A stretch of DNA of 50,925 bases, from positions 20,085 through 71,009 of the forward strand of contig NZ_AOIN01000083.1 of the NCBI RefSeq assembly GCF_000337135.1. The letters run 5' to 3'. A program made the position numbers and the translations under genes. The notes under the pieces were generated by a model that saw only the letters and a program-made list of their open reading frames with translations, had not been told where the DNA came from and did not search any database. Source of the DNA: Natrialba chahannaoensis JCM 10990. GTDB taxonomy: Archaea; Halobacteriota; Halobacteria; Halobacteriales; Natrialbaceae. Positions 8,569-15,515 of this stretch are shown here, one piece after another; the stretch's first letter is position 1; each line of letters begins with the position of its first letter.

Positions 8569-10239
8569 GTGAGCACCGAGACGCCCGATTCCGACGATCC
8601 CACCGAGACGGAGGCTTTCCGGCAGGTCTGTGAGACGCTCGTCGAGCGGATCCTCGCGGGCGAGATCGAACGCGACGAGGTCGAGAAGGCCAAACTCGAG
8701 GCCTGTTCGGAACACTCCGCGCCGAAGGTGCCGAAGAACTCGGAGCTGCTTGATCACGCGCCACAGGAACACCGCGAGGACTTAGAGTCGGTGCTCCAGC
8801 GCAAGCCCGTTCGCACCGCCTCGGGCGTCTCACCGGTTGCGATTATGACCTCGCCCGAGCGGTGTCCCCACGGGAAGTGTCTCTACTGTCCCGGCGGCCC
8901 CGATTCGGAGTTCTCCTCCTCCCAGAGCTACACCGGAAACGAGCCCGCCGCCGCCCGCGGGGTGCAGAACGACTACGACCCGTACGGCCAGGTGACGCTG
9001 CGACTCGAGCAACTCCGGGAGATCGGTCACCCGATCGACAAGGTCGAACTCATCCTGATGGGTGGGACGATGACCGCCCGAAGCCACGACTATCAGGAGT
9101 GGTTCGTCAAGCGCGCCCTGGAGGCGATGAACGACTACGACGTCGACAAGGAGCCCGAGCCGGCAGAGGGCATCAGTTTCGCAGAGGACCCCGAGGAGTA
9201 CGAGTGGAAGTACCTCGAGGACGTGATCGCGGAGAACGAGACCGGCACCGTCCGCAACATCGGGACGACGTTCGAGACGAAGCCAGACTGGTGTGACCCC
9301 GAGCAGATCGACCGTATGCTCGATCTTGGCGGGACGAAAGTCGAGGTCGGCGTCCAGACGACCTACGAGCGGATCAACCGGGAGATGCACCGCGGCCACG
9401 GCGCGCAGGCGTCGATCGACGCCAACCAGCGACTCCGTGACTCGGCGTTCAAGGTCGGCTTCCACATGATGCCCGGCCAGCCGGGAATGAGCAAGGAGAT
9501 GTGTCTCGAGGACTTCCGGCGCATCTTCGAAGAAGAGCAGTGGAAACCCGACTACCTGAAGATTTACCCGACGCTCATCGTCCGCGGGACGGCGACCTAC
9601 GACTGGTGGCACAAAGGCGAGTACGATCCCCTCGACAACGACGAAGCCGCCGATCTGGTCGCCGAAATCAAGGATATGATTCCGCGCTACACCCGCCTCC
9701 AGCGGGTCCAGCGCGACATCCCGGCGGACTTCATCGACGCCGGTGTCTGGAAATCGAACCTCCGCCAGCTCGCCCGCAAGCGCATGGACGAACACGACTG
9801 GACCTGCGAGTGCATCCGCTGTCGCGAGGTCGGGATGAACGACGCCGAGCCGAACGAGGTTGAACTCGACGTCATGACCTACGACGCTTGCGGCGGGACG
9901 GAGCACTTCATCTCCTTCGAGGACTTCGAGCAGGACCTCCTGATCGGCTTCTGCCGACTCCGGTTCCCGAAGGACCCTGTGCGACCGGAACTCGAGAACA
10001 CCGCGCTCATTCGCGAACTCCACGTCTACGGGTCTGAGGTCACGATGGGTGAGGACGGCGAATCAGGGCAGCACCAGCATCAGGGCTACGGTCGCCGTCT
10101 GATGGAGCGAGCAGAGGAACTCGCGGCCGACGCAGGCTACGACAAGGTCAGCGTCATCTCGGGTATCGGCGCGCGGGAGTACTACCGGAACAAGCTCGGG
10201 TATCATCAGGACGGGCCGTACGTGAGCAAGCGGCTCTGA
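8569..10239 (+). CDS. elp3: tRNA uridine(34) 5-carboxymethyl-forming enzyme Elp3
   Basis: A 556-aa archaeal Elp3. The family uses a radical-SAM centre and a GNAT acetyl-CoA domain to make 5-carboxymethyluridine at the tRNA wobble position. The iron-sulfur cysteines are C99, C104 and C107 (CPHGKCLYC), as in the family CX4CX2C motif. The radical-SAM barrel covers about residues 85-390, zinc-ligand cysteines follow (CECIRC), and the GNAT domain lies at about 440-556 with the acetyl-CoA loop HQGYGRRL. Full length. GTG start at 8569 lies about 27 bases after a TTATT box (leaderless). In archaea a single Elp3 works without the other Elongator subunits; none is seen here. Confidence 0.95.
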   Translation: MSTETPDSDDPTETEAFRQVCETLVERILAGEIERDEVEKAKLEACSEHSAPKVPKNSELLDHAPQEHREDLESVLQRKPVRTASGVSPVAIMTSPERCPHGKCLYCPGGPDSEFSSSQSYTGNEPAAARGVQNDYDPYGQVTLRLEQLREIGHPIDKVELILMGGTMTARSHDYQEWFVKRALEAMNDYDVDKEPEPAEGISFAEDPEEYEWKYLEDVIAENETGTVRNIGTTFETKPDWCDPEQIDRMLDLGGTKVEVGVQTTYERINREMHRGHGAQASIDANQRLRDSAFKVGFHMMPGQPGMSKEMCLEDFRRIFEEEQWKPDYLKIYPTLIVRGTATYDWWHKGEYDPLDNDEAADLVAEIKDMIPRYTRLQRVQRDIPADFIDAGVWKSNLRQLARKRMDEHDWTCECIRCREVGMNDAEPNEVELDVMTYDACGGTEHFISFEDFEQDLLIGFCRLRFPKDPVRPELENTALIRELHVYGSEVTMGEDGESGQHQHQGYGRRLMERAEELAADAGYDKVSVISGIGAREYYRNKLGYHQDGPYVSKRL

Positions 10240-10278
10240 GTGCGATCAGGCGGACTTCTCCATACTCGTACCAGTAGC

Positions 10279-10340
10279 TATAGTAGCCACTGAAAGTCAG
10301 TGCACACCCAATCGCACGGAGGCTGCGTGATTGCTGTGTA
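10279..10340. repeat. interspersed two-hairpin repeat, copy A
   Basis: TATAGTAGCCACTGA-AAG-TCAGTG forms a 6-bp stem (10288-10302). It is followed by CACACCCAATCGCACG and a second imperfect stem in which CAATCGCA pairs with TGCGTGATTG. The same order of parts is found at 11899-11961 (copy B). The sequence is in the gap between elp3 and a small membrane gene. I recall similar hairpin elements in other Natrialba-type genomes, but cannot check this here. Confidence 0.65.
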
Positions 10341-10489
10341 AATAGTTTTAATTGTTGCTATAGTCGTACGCTTTCTGATCCAGAATAATGACTGAAATTG
10401 AGTCGGGCAGTTCGGTCAGTACACGTGCGTAGTGATCGCCTGGCTTTTCATCGTATCACGATAACACTGTAGAAGAATCGCCCTCTTAC

Positions 10490-10780
10490 TTAGCCAATCA
10501 CCGTTTCCGGAGCCGATGCTAAGAGAATTAAGAAAATGACGAGGATACCAATTGCAAGTATTCGTAGTATTCCTGCTAAACGTCGTCGTTCCGTAGGTAG
10601 AGATTCAGCGAACCCAGAGAAAGCGAACGCAAAACCCATGATGAGCAAATTATGGGGACCATCGGTCACAGCTCCAAAATAAACCCAGCTTATGAGACAG
10701 ATGAGCGATAAGGCCAAGAAAATAAACCCTACTGTTCGTCCATTTGGCTCATTAAACACCACTCTTGACCCAAATTCCAT
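10490..10780 (-). CDS. small AT-rich multi-pass membrane protein
   Basis: A 96-aa protein with three likely membrane helices (about residues 17-35, 44-57 and 69-90) separated by a short loop and the charged segment ESLPTERRRLAG. ATG 10780 is preceded at about 28 bases by AATATTTTAATT on the minus strand, a good TATA position; a GTG four codons upstream is the alternative. Base composition is clearly lower in GC than the genome around it, and the flanking gaps are AT-rich too, which may mark an acquired island. No family recognised. Confidence 0.65.
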   Translation of the reverse strand: MEFGSRVVFNEPNGRTVGFIFLALSLICLISWVYFGAVTDGPHNLLIMGFAFAFSGFAESLPTERRRLAGILRILAIGILVIFLILLASAPETVIG

Positions 10781-11026
10781 GATCTGTATCACACTTATAC
10801 CAATTAAAATATTTGCATGTCAAAACCGGTTAGCGGGATCTCTCTCGTCTGCACTGACCGCGAGTTTCACGACTCACTCTGAACAAAACCGTATTACAAT
10901 ACTGGGTACGGACACGAACTCGAGTAGGCCGCGGCTCTGCTGACCGGTGATGTCACCACCGACCGGTTGTTGTGCCGTGCTGTCTGTTGCTGTTGTTCAT
11001 CGGGCGGGGCGGTAGGAGAGGGTAGG

Positions 11027-11833
11027 TTAGGCGGTGTCGGAATTGCTGTCGTTCACTGCATCCTCGAACGCCGCCAGCGCCTGCTCACTCCCTGCTCGCA
11101 CGTAACTCACGTCGACACCCGCCACCACGAAATCAAACCCGCGATCCAGCCAGCGCTCCACGTCGTCCCCACCGAGTGCGAGCGTCGACACCGGCTTGTC
11201 TTCCGCATGGCCCGCCTCGAGTACCCGGTCGACCGCGTTGAGGAATCGGTCGTGCTCGAGTTCCCCCACGATGCCGAGCGCCGCCGAGAGATCCGCCGGG
11301 CCGACGAAAAGGCCGTCGAGACCGTCGACGGCGGCGATGTCGGCGACGTTTTCGAGGCCGGCCTCGGTTTCGATCTGGGCGATCGTCACGGGCGCTGTCT
11401 CTGGATTTCGTACGCCCTCGGGGAACGTCTCACCGTACTTCGTTGCGCGGCCGAGACCGATTCCGCGCACGCCCTCGGGCGGATAGCGGGTCGCCTCGAC
11501 GAGGTCGCGCGCCTCTGCCGCGGTGTCGACCATCGGTGCCATGACGCCGTCAGCACCGGCGTCGAGGACGCGCTTGATTTCGGTGGGGTCGTTCTCGGAG
11601 ACGCGGACGACCGTGCCGGTGTCAGTGGCCGACGACTCGGAAGCGCCACTCGCTGCCTCGACCGCCCGAACCATCTCGGTCACCGTCTCGAGTGACTGTG
11701 GCGTGTGTTCGATATCGATCACGACGGCGTCGAATGCGAGTTGCGCGCTGATCTCTGCAACCGCCGGGTCCCCGAGCGAGAGCCAGTTGCCGACGAGCGG
11801 CTCGCGCTTTCGAAGGGAGGGAGCGAACGTCAT
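11027..11833 (-). CDS. HpcH/HpaI aldolase family protein
   Basis: A 268-aa class II aldolase-like enzyme of the HpcH/HpaI/citrate-lyase-beta fold, which cleaves or forms 2-keto-3-deoxy or 4-hydroxy-2-oxo acids with a divalent metal. Family signatures are the N-terminal VGNWLSLGDPAVAEI, the DIEHTPQ segment, GADGVMAPMVDTAAEA, the catalytic Arg region GVRGIGLGRA, the metal-site QIETEAGL, and FVGPADLSAALG near the C-terminal third. Start chosen at ATG 11833 (MTFAPSL) where family similarity begins; the open frame upstream runs through the hairpin repeat copy B. Family is firm; the exact substrate is not determined. Confidence 0.9.
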   Translation of the reverse strand: MTFAPSLRKREPLVGNWLSLGDPAVAEISAQLAFDAVVIDIEHTPQSLETVTEMVRAVEAASGASESSATDTGTVVRVSENDPTEIKRVLDAGADGVMAPMVDTAAEARDLVEATRYPPEGVRGIGLGRATKYGETFPEGVRNPETAPVTIAQIETEAGLENVADIAAVDGLDGLFVGPADLSAALGIVGELEHDRFLNAVDRVLEAGHAEDKPVSTLALGGDDVERWLDRGFDFVVAGVDVSYVRAGSEQALAAFEDAVNDSNSDTA

Positions 11834-11898
11834 GGCGTCGAGTTCTGCGATGAGTGAGAAAAAGTCACCGTTGCCGCTGTGTCCAGACGAGCGACAAT

Positions 11899-11961
11899 GA
11901 TAGTCGCCACTGAACGTCAATGGGCGTGGGCACCCGATCGCACGAAGGAAGTGCGGTTCGG
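11899..11961. repeat. interspersed two-hairpin repeat, copy B
   Basis: ATAGTCGCCACTGA-ACG-TCAATG matches copy A with two changes in the first stem. It is followed by CACCCGATCGCACG, then a second stem between CCGATCGCAC (11934-11943) and GTGCGGTTCGG (11951-11961). It occupies the upstream side of the aldolase gene and the downstream side of the ZIP gene. Confidence 0.65.
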
Positions 11962-12028
11962 ACAAGGATTTGCCTGAATACGACAACGGCCGGCGTAGCG
12001 GCCCTAATTTCGCTACAAGCCGCTCTCA

Positions 12029-12931
12029 TCACACCGAGAGCACCGTGTCCACAATCAACATGAGCCCGAAGCCGAGGATGAACGCGGCCGTCGCGGTGTC
12101 GGCGTAGCCGTGGCCGTGACTCGAGGGGACGAGTTCGCGGAAGACAACCGCGATCATCGCGCCCGCGGCGAAGCCGGCAGCCACCGGAAAGAGTCCGGAG
12201 ACGAGCGTAACGAGTGCGAAGCCGGCCGCTGCGGCGAGCGGTTCCGGGACACCACCGGAGAGGGTCGTATAGAACAGCGTTCGTCTCCGAGAGACACCCG
12301 CCCGAACGGCGGGAACGGCCATCGCGAACCCGTCGGGGACGTTCTGGACGGCGATCGCGGTCGCGATGGCGAACCCGATCGCAGACTCGCCGCTGGCGAA
12401 CGCGATGCCGACTGCGAGTCCCTCGGGAACGTTGTGGATCGTGACCGCGCTGCCGACGAGAGTGGCACGGCGGAGGTCGTCGCCGGTTGTGCCGCCGTCC
12501 TCGCCAGTTCTGCCGCTGTTGTCGTCACCAGTTCCGTCGCTGTTGTCGTTGGTAGTGTCGGCTCCAGTGTCGTGATCCCCATTCGAACCACCCTCAGTAA
12601 GAGGATCGACCGACGGCTCGACGATCGCCGTTCCCTCGACCCGATCCCCTCGAAAACGGAGGTGAAGATGGGGCAACACCGCGTTCCCGATCAGCAAGAA
12701 CGCACCGCCCGCGAGCACGCCGGCGACGACCTCGAGTGGCGAACCCAACTCGAGTCCGGGAACGATGAGCGCGAAGACGGCTGCGCCGACCATGATCCCG
12801 GCGGCGAGTCCGAGTGCCCCGTCGTAGACACGGTGGCTAATGCGGTCGGTGAGAAAGAGCGGGAGCGCGCCGAGTCCCGTCACTCCGCCTGCGACGGCGG
12901 CGACGAGGACGACCTCCGCGAGCGAGACCAT
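12029..12931 (-). CDS. ZIP family metal transporter
   Basis: A 300-aa integral membrane protein of the ZIP family (Zn2+/Fe2+ uptake). Eight hydrophobic helices can be placed. The paired metal-binding motifs are IHNVPEGLAVG in helix 4 and QNVPDGFAMAVP in helix 5. The cytosolic loop between helices 3 and 4, often His-rich in eukaryotic members, is instead a Gly/Asp/Asn/Thr-rich low-complexity segment (about residues 110-155), probably a halophilic adaptation. The gene is divergent from tenA, and 102 bases between the two starts hold a palindrome that may control one or both. Confidence 0.88.
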   Translation of the reverse strand: MVSLAEVVLVAAVAGGVTGLGALPLFLTDRISHRVYDGALGLAAGIMVGAAVFALIVPGLELGSPLEVVAGVLAGGAFLLIGNAVLPHLHLRFRGDRVEGTAIVEPSVDPLTEGGSNGDHDTGADTTNDNSDGTGDDNSGRTGEDGGTTGDDLRRATLVGSAVTIHNVPEGLAVGIAFASGESAIGFAIATAIAVQNVPDGFAMAVPAVRAGVSRRRTLFYTTLSGGVPEPLAAAAGFALVTLVSGLFPVAAGFAAGAMIAVVFRELVPSSHGHGYADTATAAFILGFGLMLIVDTVLSV

Positions 12932-12977
12932 AGCAGTCGTTCACCGACGGTCGGCAAAGGCGTACCTGGCATTCTCT

Positions 12978-12996
12978 GCTATAATCTGATTATAGC
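12978..12996. promoter_or_regulatory. perfect 19-bp palindrome upstream of tenA (candidate operator)
   Basis: GCTATAATC-T-GATTATAGC is an inverted repeat with 9-bp perfect arms around one base. It lies just upstream of a TATA-like CTTATAATA (13002-13010), itself about 25 bases before ATG 13034 of tenA. The position immediately upstream of the TATA box overlaps the BRE/TFB contact zone, so a bound protein could block or recruit TFB. The archaeal thiamine regulator ThiR is a candidate, but the motif match is not verified. It may also act on the divergent ZIP gene. Confidence 0.6.
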
Positions 12997-13033
12997 ACTA
13001 GCTTATAATACCGTGCAGCGCCGTCGATAGCGT

Positions 13034-13693
13034 ATGGCATTCAGCGACCAGCTTCTCGAGGAGGGCACCCACATCTGGGACGCACAAAAGAATCACCCGT
13101 TCGTCACCGAACTCGCTGCCGGTACGCTCGACGAGGCAGCGTTCAAGCACTGGGTAAAACAGGACTACCGGTACCTGCTCGACTACGCGCGCTTGTTCTC
13201 CATCGCCGGGGCGAAGGCCCGCGACGAGGCGACGATGACTCACCTGCTCGGCGTCGCCCACGAAGTGCTCGACTACGAGATGGATCTCCACCGCGAGTTC
13301 GCCGCCGACTACGGTATTTCGCAGGCCGAACTCGAGTCCACCGAGAAAGCGCCGACCTGTGTCGCCTACACAAGTTTCCTCGTGCGAACGGCCCACGAGG
13401 GCTCGCTCGCCGAAATTGCGGGTGCGCTCTACCCGTGCATGCAGGGTTACCTCGACGTCGGCGAGCACATGGCCGACCTCGCCACCGAAGAGCACCAGTA
13501 CACCCCGTTCATCGAGATGTACACGAGCGACGAGTTTCGCGAGGCCACAGCGTGGTGTCGTGACTTCGTCGACGAATGCGGCGAGCGCTACCCGGGTGAG
13601 CACGATGCAATGCGCGAGGCGTTCCTGACGAGCGCGAAACTCGAGTACCGGTTCTGGGAGATGGCCTACACGCAGGAGGGGTGGGGGCTGTGA
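13034..13693 (+). CDS. tenA: aminopyrimidine aminohydrolase / thiaminase II TenA
   Basis: A 219-aa TenA (Cys class), which hydrolyses amino-HMP-type degradation products so that the pyrimidine can re-enter thiamine synthesis. Active-site residues fall at the same numbers as in Bacillus TenA as I recall it: D44, Y47, Y112, C135 (in LYPCMQGY), Y139 and Y163, with a Glu at 204 near the C-terminus. Full length. The mRNA is leaderless or nearly so (TATA at 13002-13010). The stop overlaps the start of a second TenA-like gene (GTGA), so they form an operon. Function is confident by family; regulation by thiamine is inferred. Confidence 0.93.
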   Translation: MAFSDQLLEEGTHIWDAQKNHPFVTELAAGTLDEAAFKHWVKQDYRYLLDYARLFSIAGAKARDEATMTHLLGVAHEVLDYEMDLHREFAADYGISQAELESTEKAPTCVAYTSFLVRTAHEGSLAEIAGALYPCMQGYLDVGEHMADLATEEHQYTPFIEMYTSDEFREATAWCRDFVDECGERYPGEHDAMREAFLTSAKLEYRFWEMAYTQEGWGL

Positions 13694-14499
13694 GCAGCGC
13701 CAGCGATGGAGTAACTGAACGCGACGGGGTGCCCGCGACGTTCGAAGCGTACGCCAGAGCTGTCGACGATGGCGGCGATGCTGCCGATGGCGGCGACGCG
13801 CGGTTCACCGACTGGCTCCGTGCACGATCCGAACCGACCTGGACCGATGCCGTCACCCATCCGTTCACGCGAGACCTCGGCTCCGGTGAACTCCCCGAAG
13901 ACGTGTACGCCGAGTACCTCGTCCAGGACTACGCGTTCGTTGACGAACTCGTGGGCGCGTTCGGCCACGCAGTTGGACAGGCTCCGGAGATGGACGCGAA
14001 GCGACCGCTGGTCGAGTTCCTCGACACGCTCACCGACGAAGAGAACGACTACTTCGAGCGCTCATTCGACGCACTCGACGTGTCCGAGGACCGGCGACAC
14101 GATCCCGAACTCAGTGACCCGATCGCCGCGCTGATCGACCTGCTCGGTCGCGCGACCCACGTAGGTGGCTACGCCGAGACGCTGGCAGTCCTCGTTCCCG
14201 CCGAATGGATCTACGAATCGTGGGCGACGGCGGTTGTCGACGAGTACGCAGACGCCGAAGCGGCGAAGGCCGCCGGAGCCGACTCCCCGCCGAGTGCCGG
14301 AACCAACCTCCCGTTCTATTATGCCGAGTGGATCGACCTCCACGCGATTCCCGCGTTCCGTGAGTTCGTGGACTGGTTGCGAAGCGAACTCGACGCCATC
14401 GGTCCCACGCTCTCGCCGCGGCGGCAAGCCCGCGTCGAACAGCTATTCCGTCGGACGGTCGACCTCGAGGTCGCAGTGTTCGAGTCCGTAACCCCATGA
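13690..14499 (+). CDS. second TenA family protein lacking the catalytic Cys
   Basis: A 269-aa TenA-fold protein. Start chosen at GTG 13690, which overlaps the TGA of tenA by 4 bases and lies 8 bases after a GGAGGGG Shine-Dalgarno (13675-13681); a GTG at 13681 lies inside or against the ribosome site. It has an N-terminal extension of about 40 residues, then TWTDAVTHPFTRDL and EYLVQDYAFVDEL as in TenA. The Cys position reads VPAEWIYESW: Ala171 with Glu172 following where tenA has YPCMQGY. This matches the non-Cys TenA class (TenA_E), which in plants acts on formylamino- or aminopyrimidines. It probably does a neighbouring step of pyrimidine salvage. Exact substrate unknown. Confidence 0.85.
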   Translation: MSSASDGVTERDGVPATFEAYARAVDDGGDAADGGDARFTDWLRARSEPTWTDAVTHPFTRDLGSGELPEDVYAEYLVQDYAFVDELVGAFGHAVGQAPEMDAKRPLVEFLDTLTDEENDYFERSFDALDVSEDRRHDPELSDPIAALIDLLGRATHVGGYAETLAVLVPAEWIYESWATAVVDEYADAEAAKAAGADSPPSAGTNLPFYYAEWIDLHAIPAFREFVDWLRSELDAIGPTLSPRRQARVEQLFRRTVDLEVAVFESVTP

Positions 14500-14591
14500 A
14501 CGCACCCAACCCGAGTCGATCGCACTAACAAGTATTGCTGTGTTGCTCGTTCAAAATATCAATCATTAACTAATCAGTTGACTCTGTCGTG

Positions 14592-14607
14592 AGGGGCTCC
14601 AACCCCT
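14592..14607. terminator. short hairpin between convergent genes
   Basis: AGGGG (14592-14596) pairs with CCCCT (14603-14607) over a 6-base loop, at the meeting point of the second TenA gene (plus) and the 218-aa gene (minus). The stem overlaps the stop codon of the latter. It is short, so the call as a shared transcript end is weak. Confidence 0.3.
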
Positions 14608-15262
14608 AGTCGATCGTCACTTCGAGCTCGAGTAGCCCCAGATACGAGGGCGCGTTGCCGCTCGTCCGGAACTCCGTCGGCGACGAGTCGACGAGTTGGA
14701 AGAACTCCGACTGCGTCGAGGGATGCATCGTCGAGCCGTCCTCGCGCTGGAGGTACGCCGGTGCGTTTGTCCGGCGCATGTACTCGAGTTGCTCCTGCCA
14801 GGCGTCGCCGCCGTAGAGGAAGATGCCGAACGAGAATCGGCCGGCAACGACGGCGTCCTGCTTGGTCTCGAACTGTTCGGCCTCCTCGACGCGGTACTCC
14901 TCGTCGCTGATCCAGGCGAGCGCCGCGAGGCCGGGCGCTTGCACGAGGTAGACATCCCAGTCGTGGGTTTTGTCGAAGACACCCCAGGTATTTCGCGGGC
15001 CGACGGAGTTCACTTCGACGCTGAAGGCGGGCCGGCCGCGCGACCCCGTCGGCTCATGGACGAAGGTTGCGTCATAGCCGGGGACACGGATCCCGCGGTC
15101 GTGATAGGCGATACCCTCGGCCTCGATTCCGAGGTCGTGTCGTTCCGAGAGCTGTTCGACCAGTTCCAGCACCGGGATGCCACCGGAGTCCTCGAGTCGG
15201 TCCAGGATGGGAGGTAACTCGAGGAGCGCTTGCCAGGAGGCGTTGTCTTGTGGCGCGCTCAT
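14606..15262 (-). CDS. uncharacterised 218-aa protein
   Basis: A soluble acidic protein that I do not recognise. Visible features: an N-terminal helical segment (LLELPPILDRLED), a beta-rich centre (AFSVEVNSVGPRN, DWDVYLVQAPGLAALAWIS), and a C-terminal half with GRFSFGIFLYGGDAWQ and a conserved-looking EYMRRTNAPAYL segment. No signal peptide or membrane helix and no metal-binding pattern. The acidic codon usage and length without in-frame gaps support a real gene. It is convergent with the TenA operon and divergent from rqcH. The mixed beta pattern might suggest a restriction-like or lipocalin-like fold, but that is a guess. Confidence 0.75.
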   Translation of the reverse strand: MSAPQDNASWQALLELPPILDRLEDSGGIPVLELVEQLSERHDLGIEAEGIAYHDRGIRVPGYDATFVHEPTGSRGRPAFSVEVNSVGPRNTWGVFDKTHDWDVYLVQAPGLAALAWISDEEYRVEEAEQFETKQDAVVAGRFSFGIFLYGGDAWQEQLEYMRRTNAPAYLQREDGSTMHPSTQSEFFQLVDSSPTEFRTSGNAPSYLGLLELEVTID

Positions 15263-15515
15263 GGCTGTCGGTCGCCCCCGTGTGCGTCGGTGCGGGTCGT
15301 CGACTCGCTCGCAGCGTTCATACCGGTATGCAGTGGGTCGGGCGGGATTAGCCTTTCCGACTGGCGAGCAGAGTGCTGTCTGCTACGGACCGTCTGCGGG
15401 CCGTGATTGTTGGGTTCGGGCGTGTGCTGCGGCGGCTACGAGTGGCGACGAAACCAGCGGACGCCGACCGCCACGGAGCGACACGCCTTTTTGACCGCGC
15501 GGGGCACTCTGTTGT

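Noticed and set aside
11834-11986. N-terminal extension of the HpcH aldolase to 11986
   Set aside because: It runs through the hairpin repeat copy B, and aldolase similarity starts at ATG 11833.
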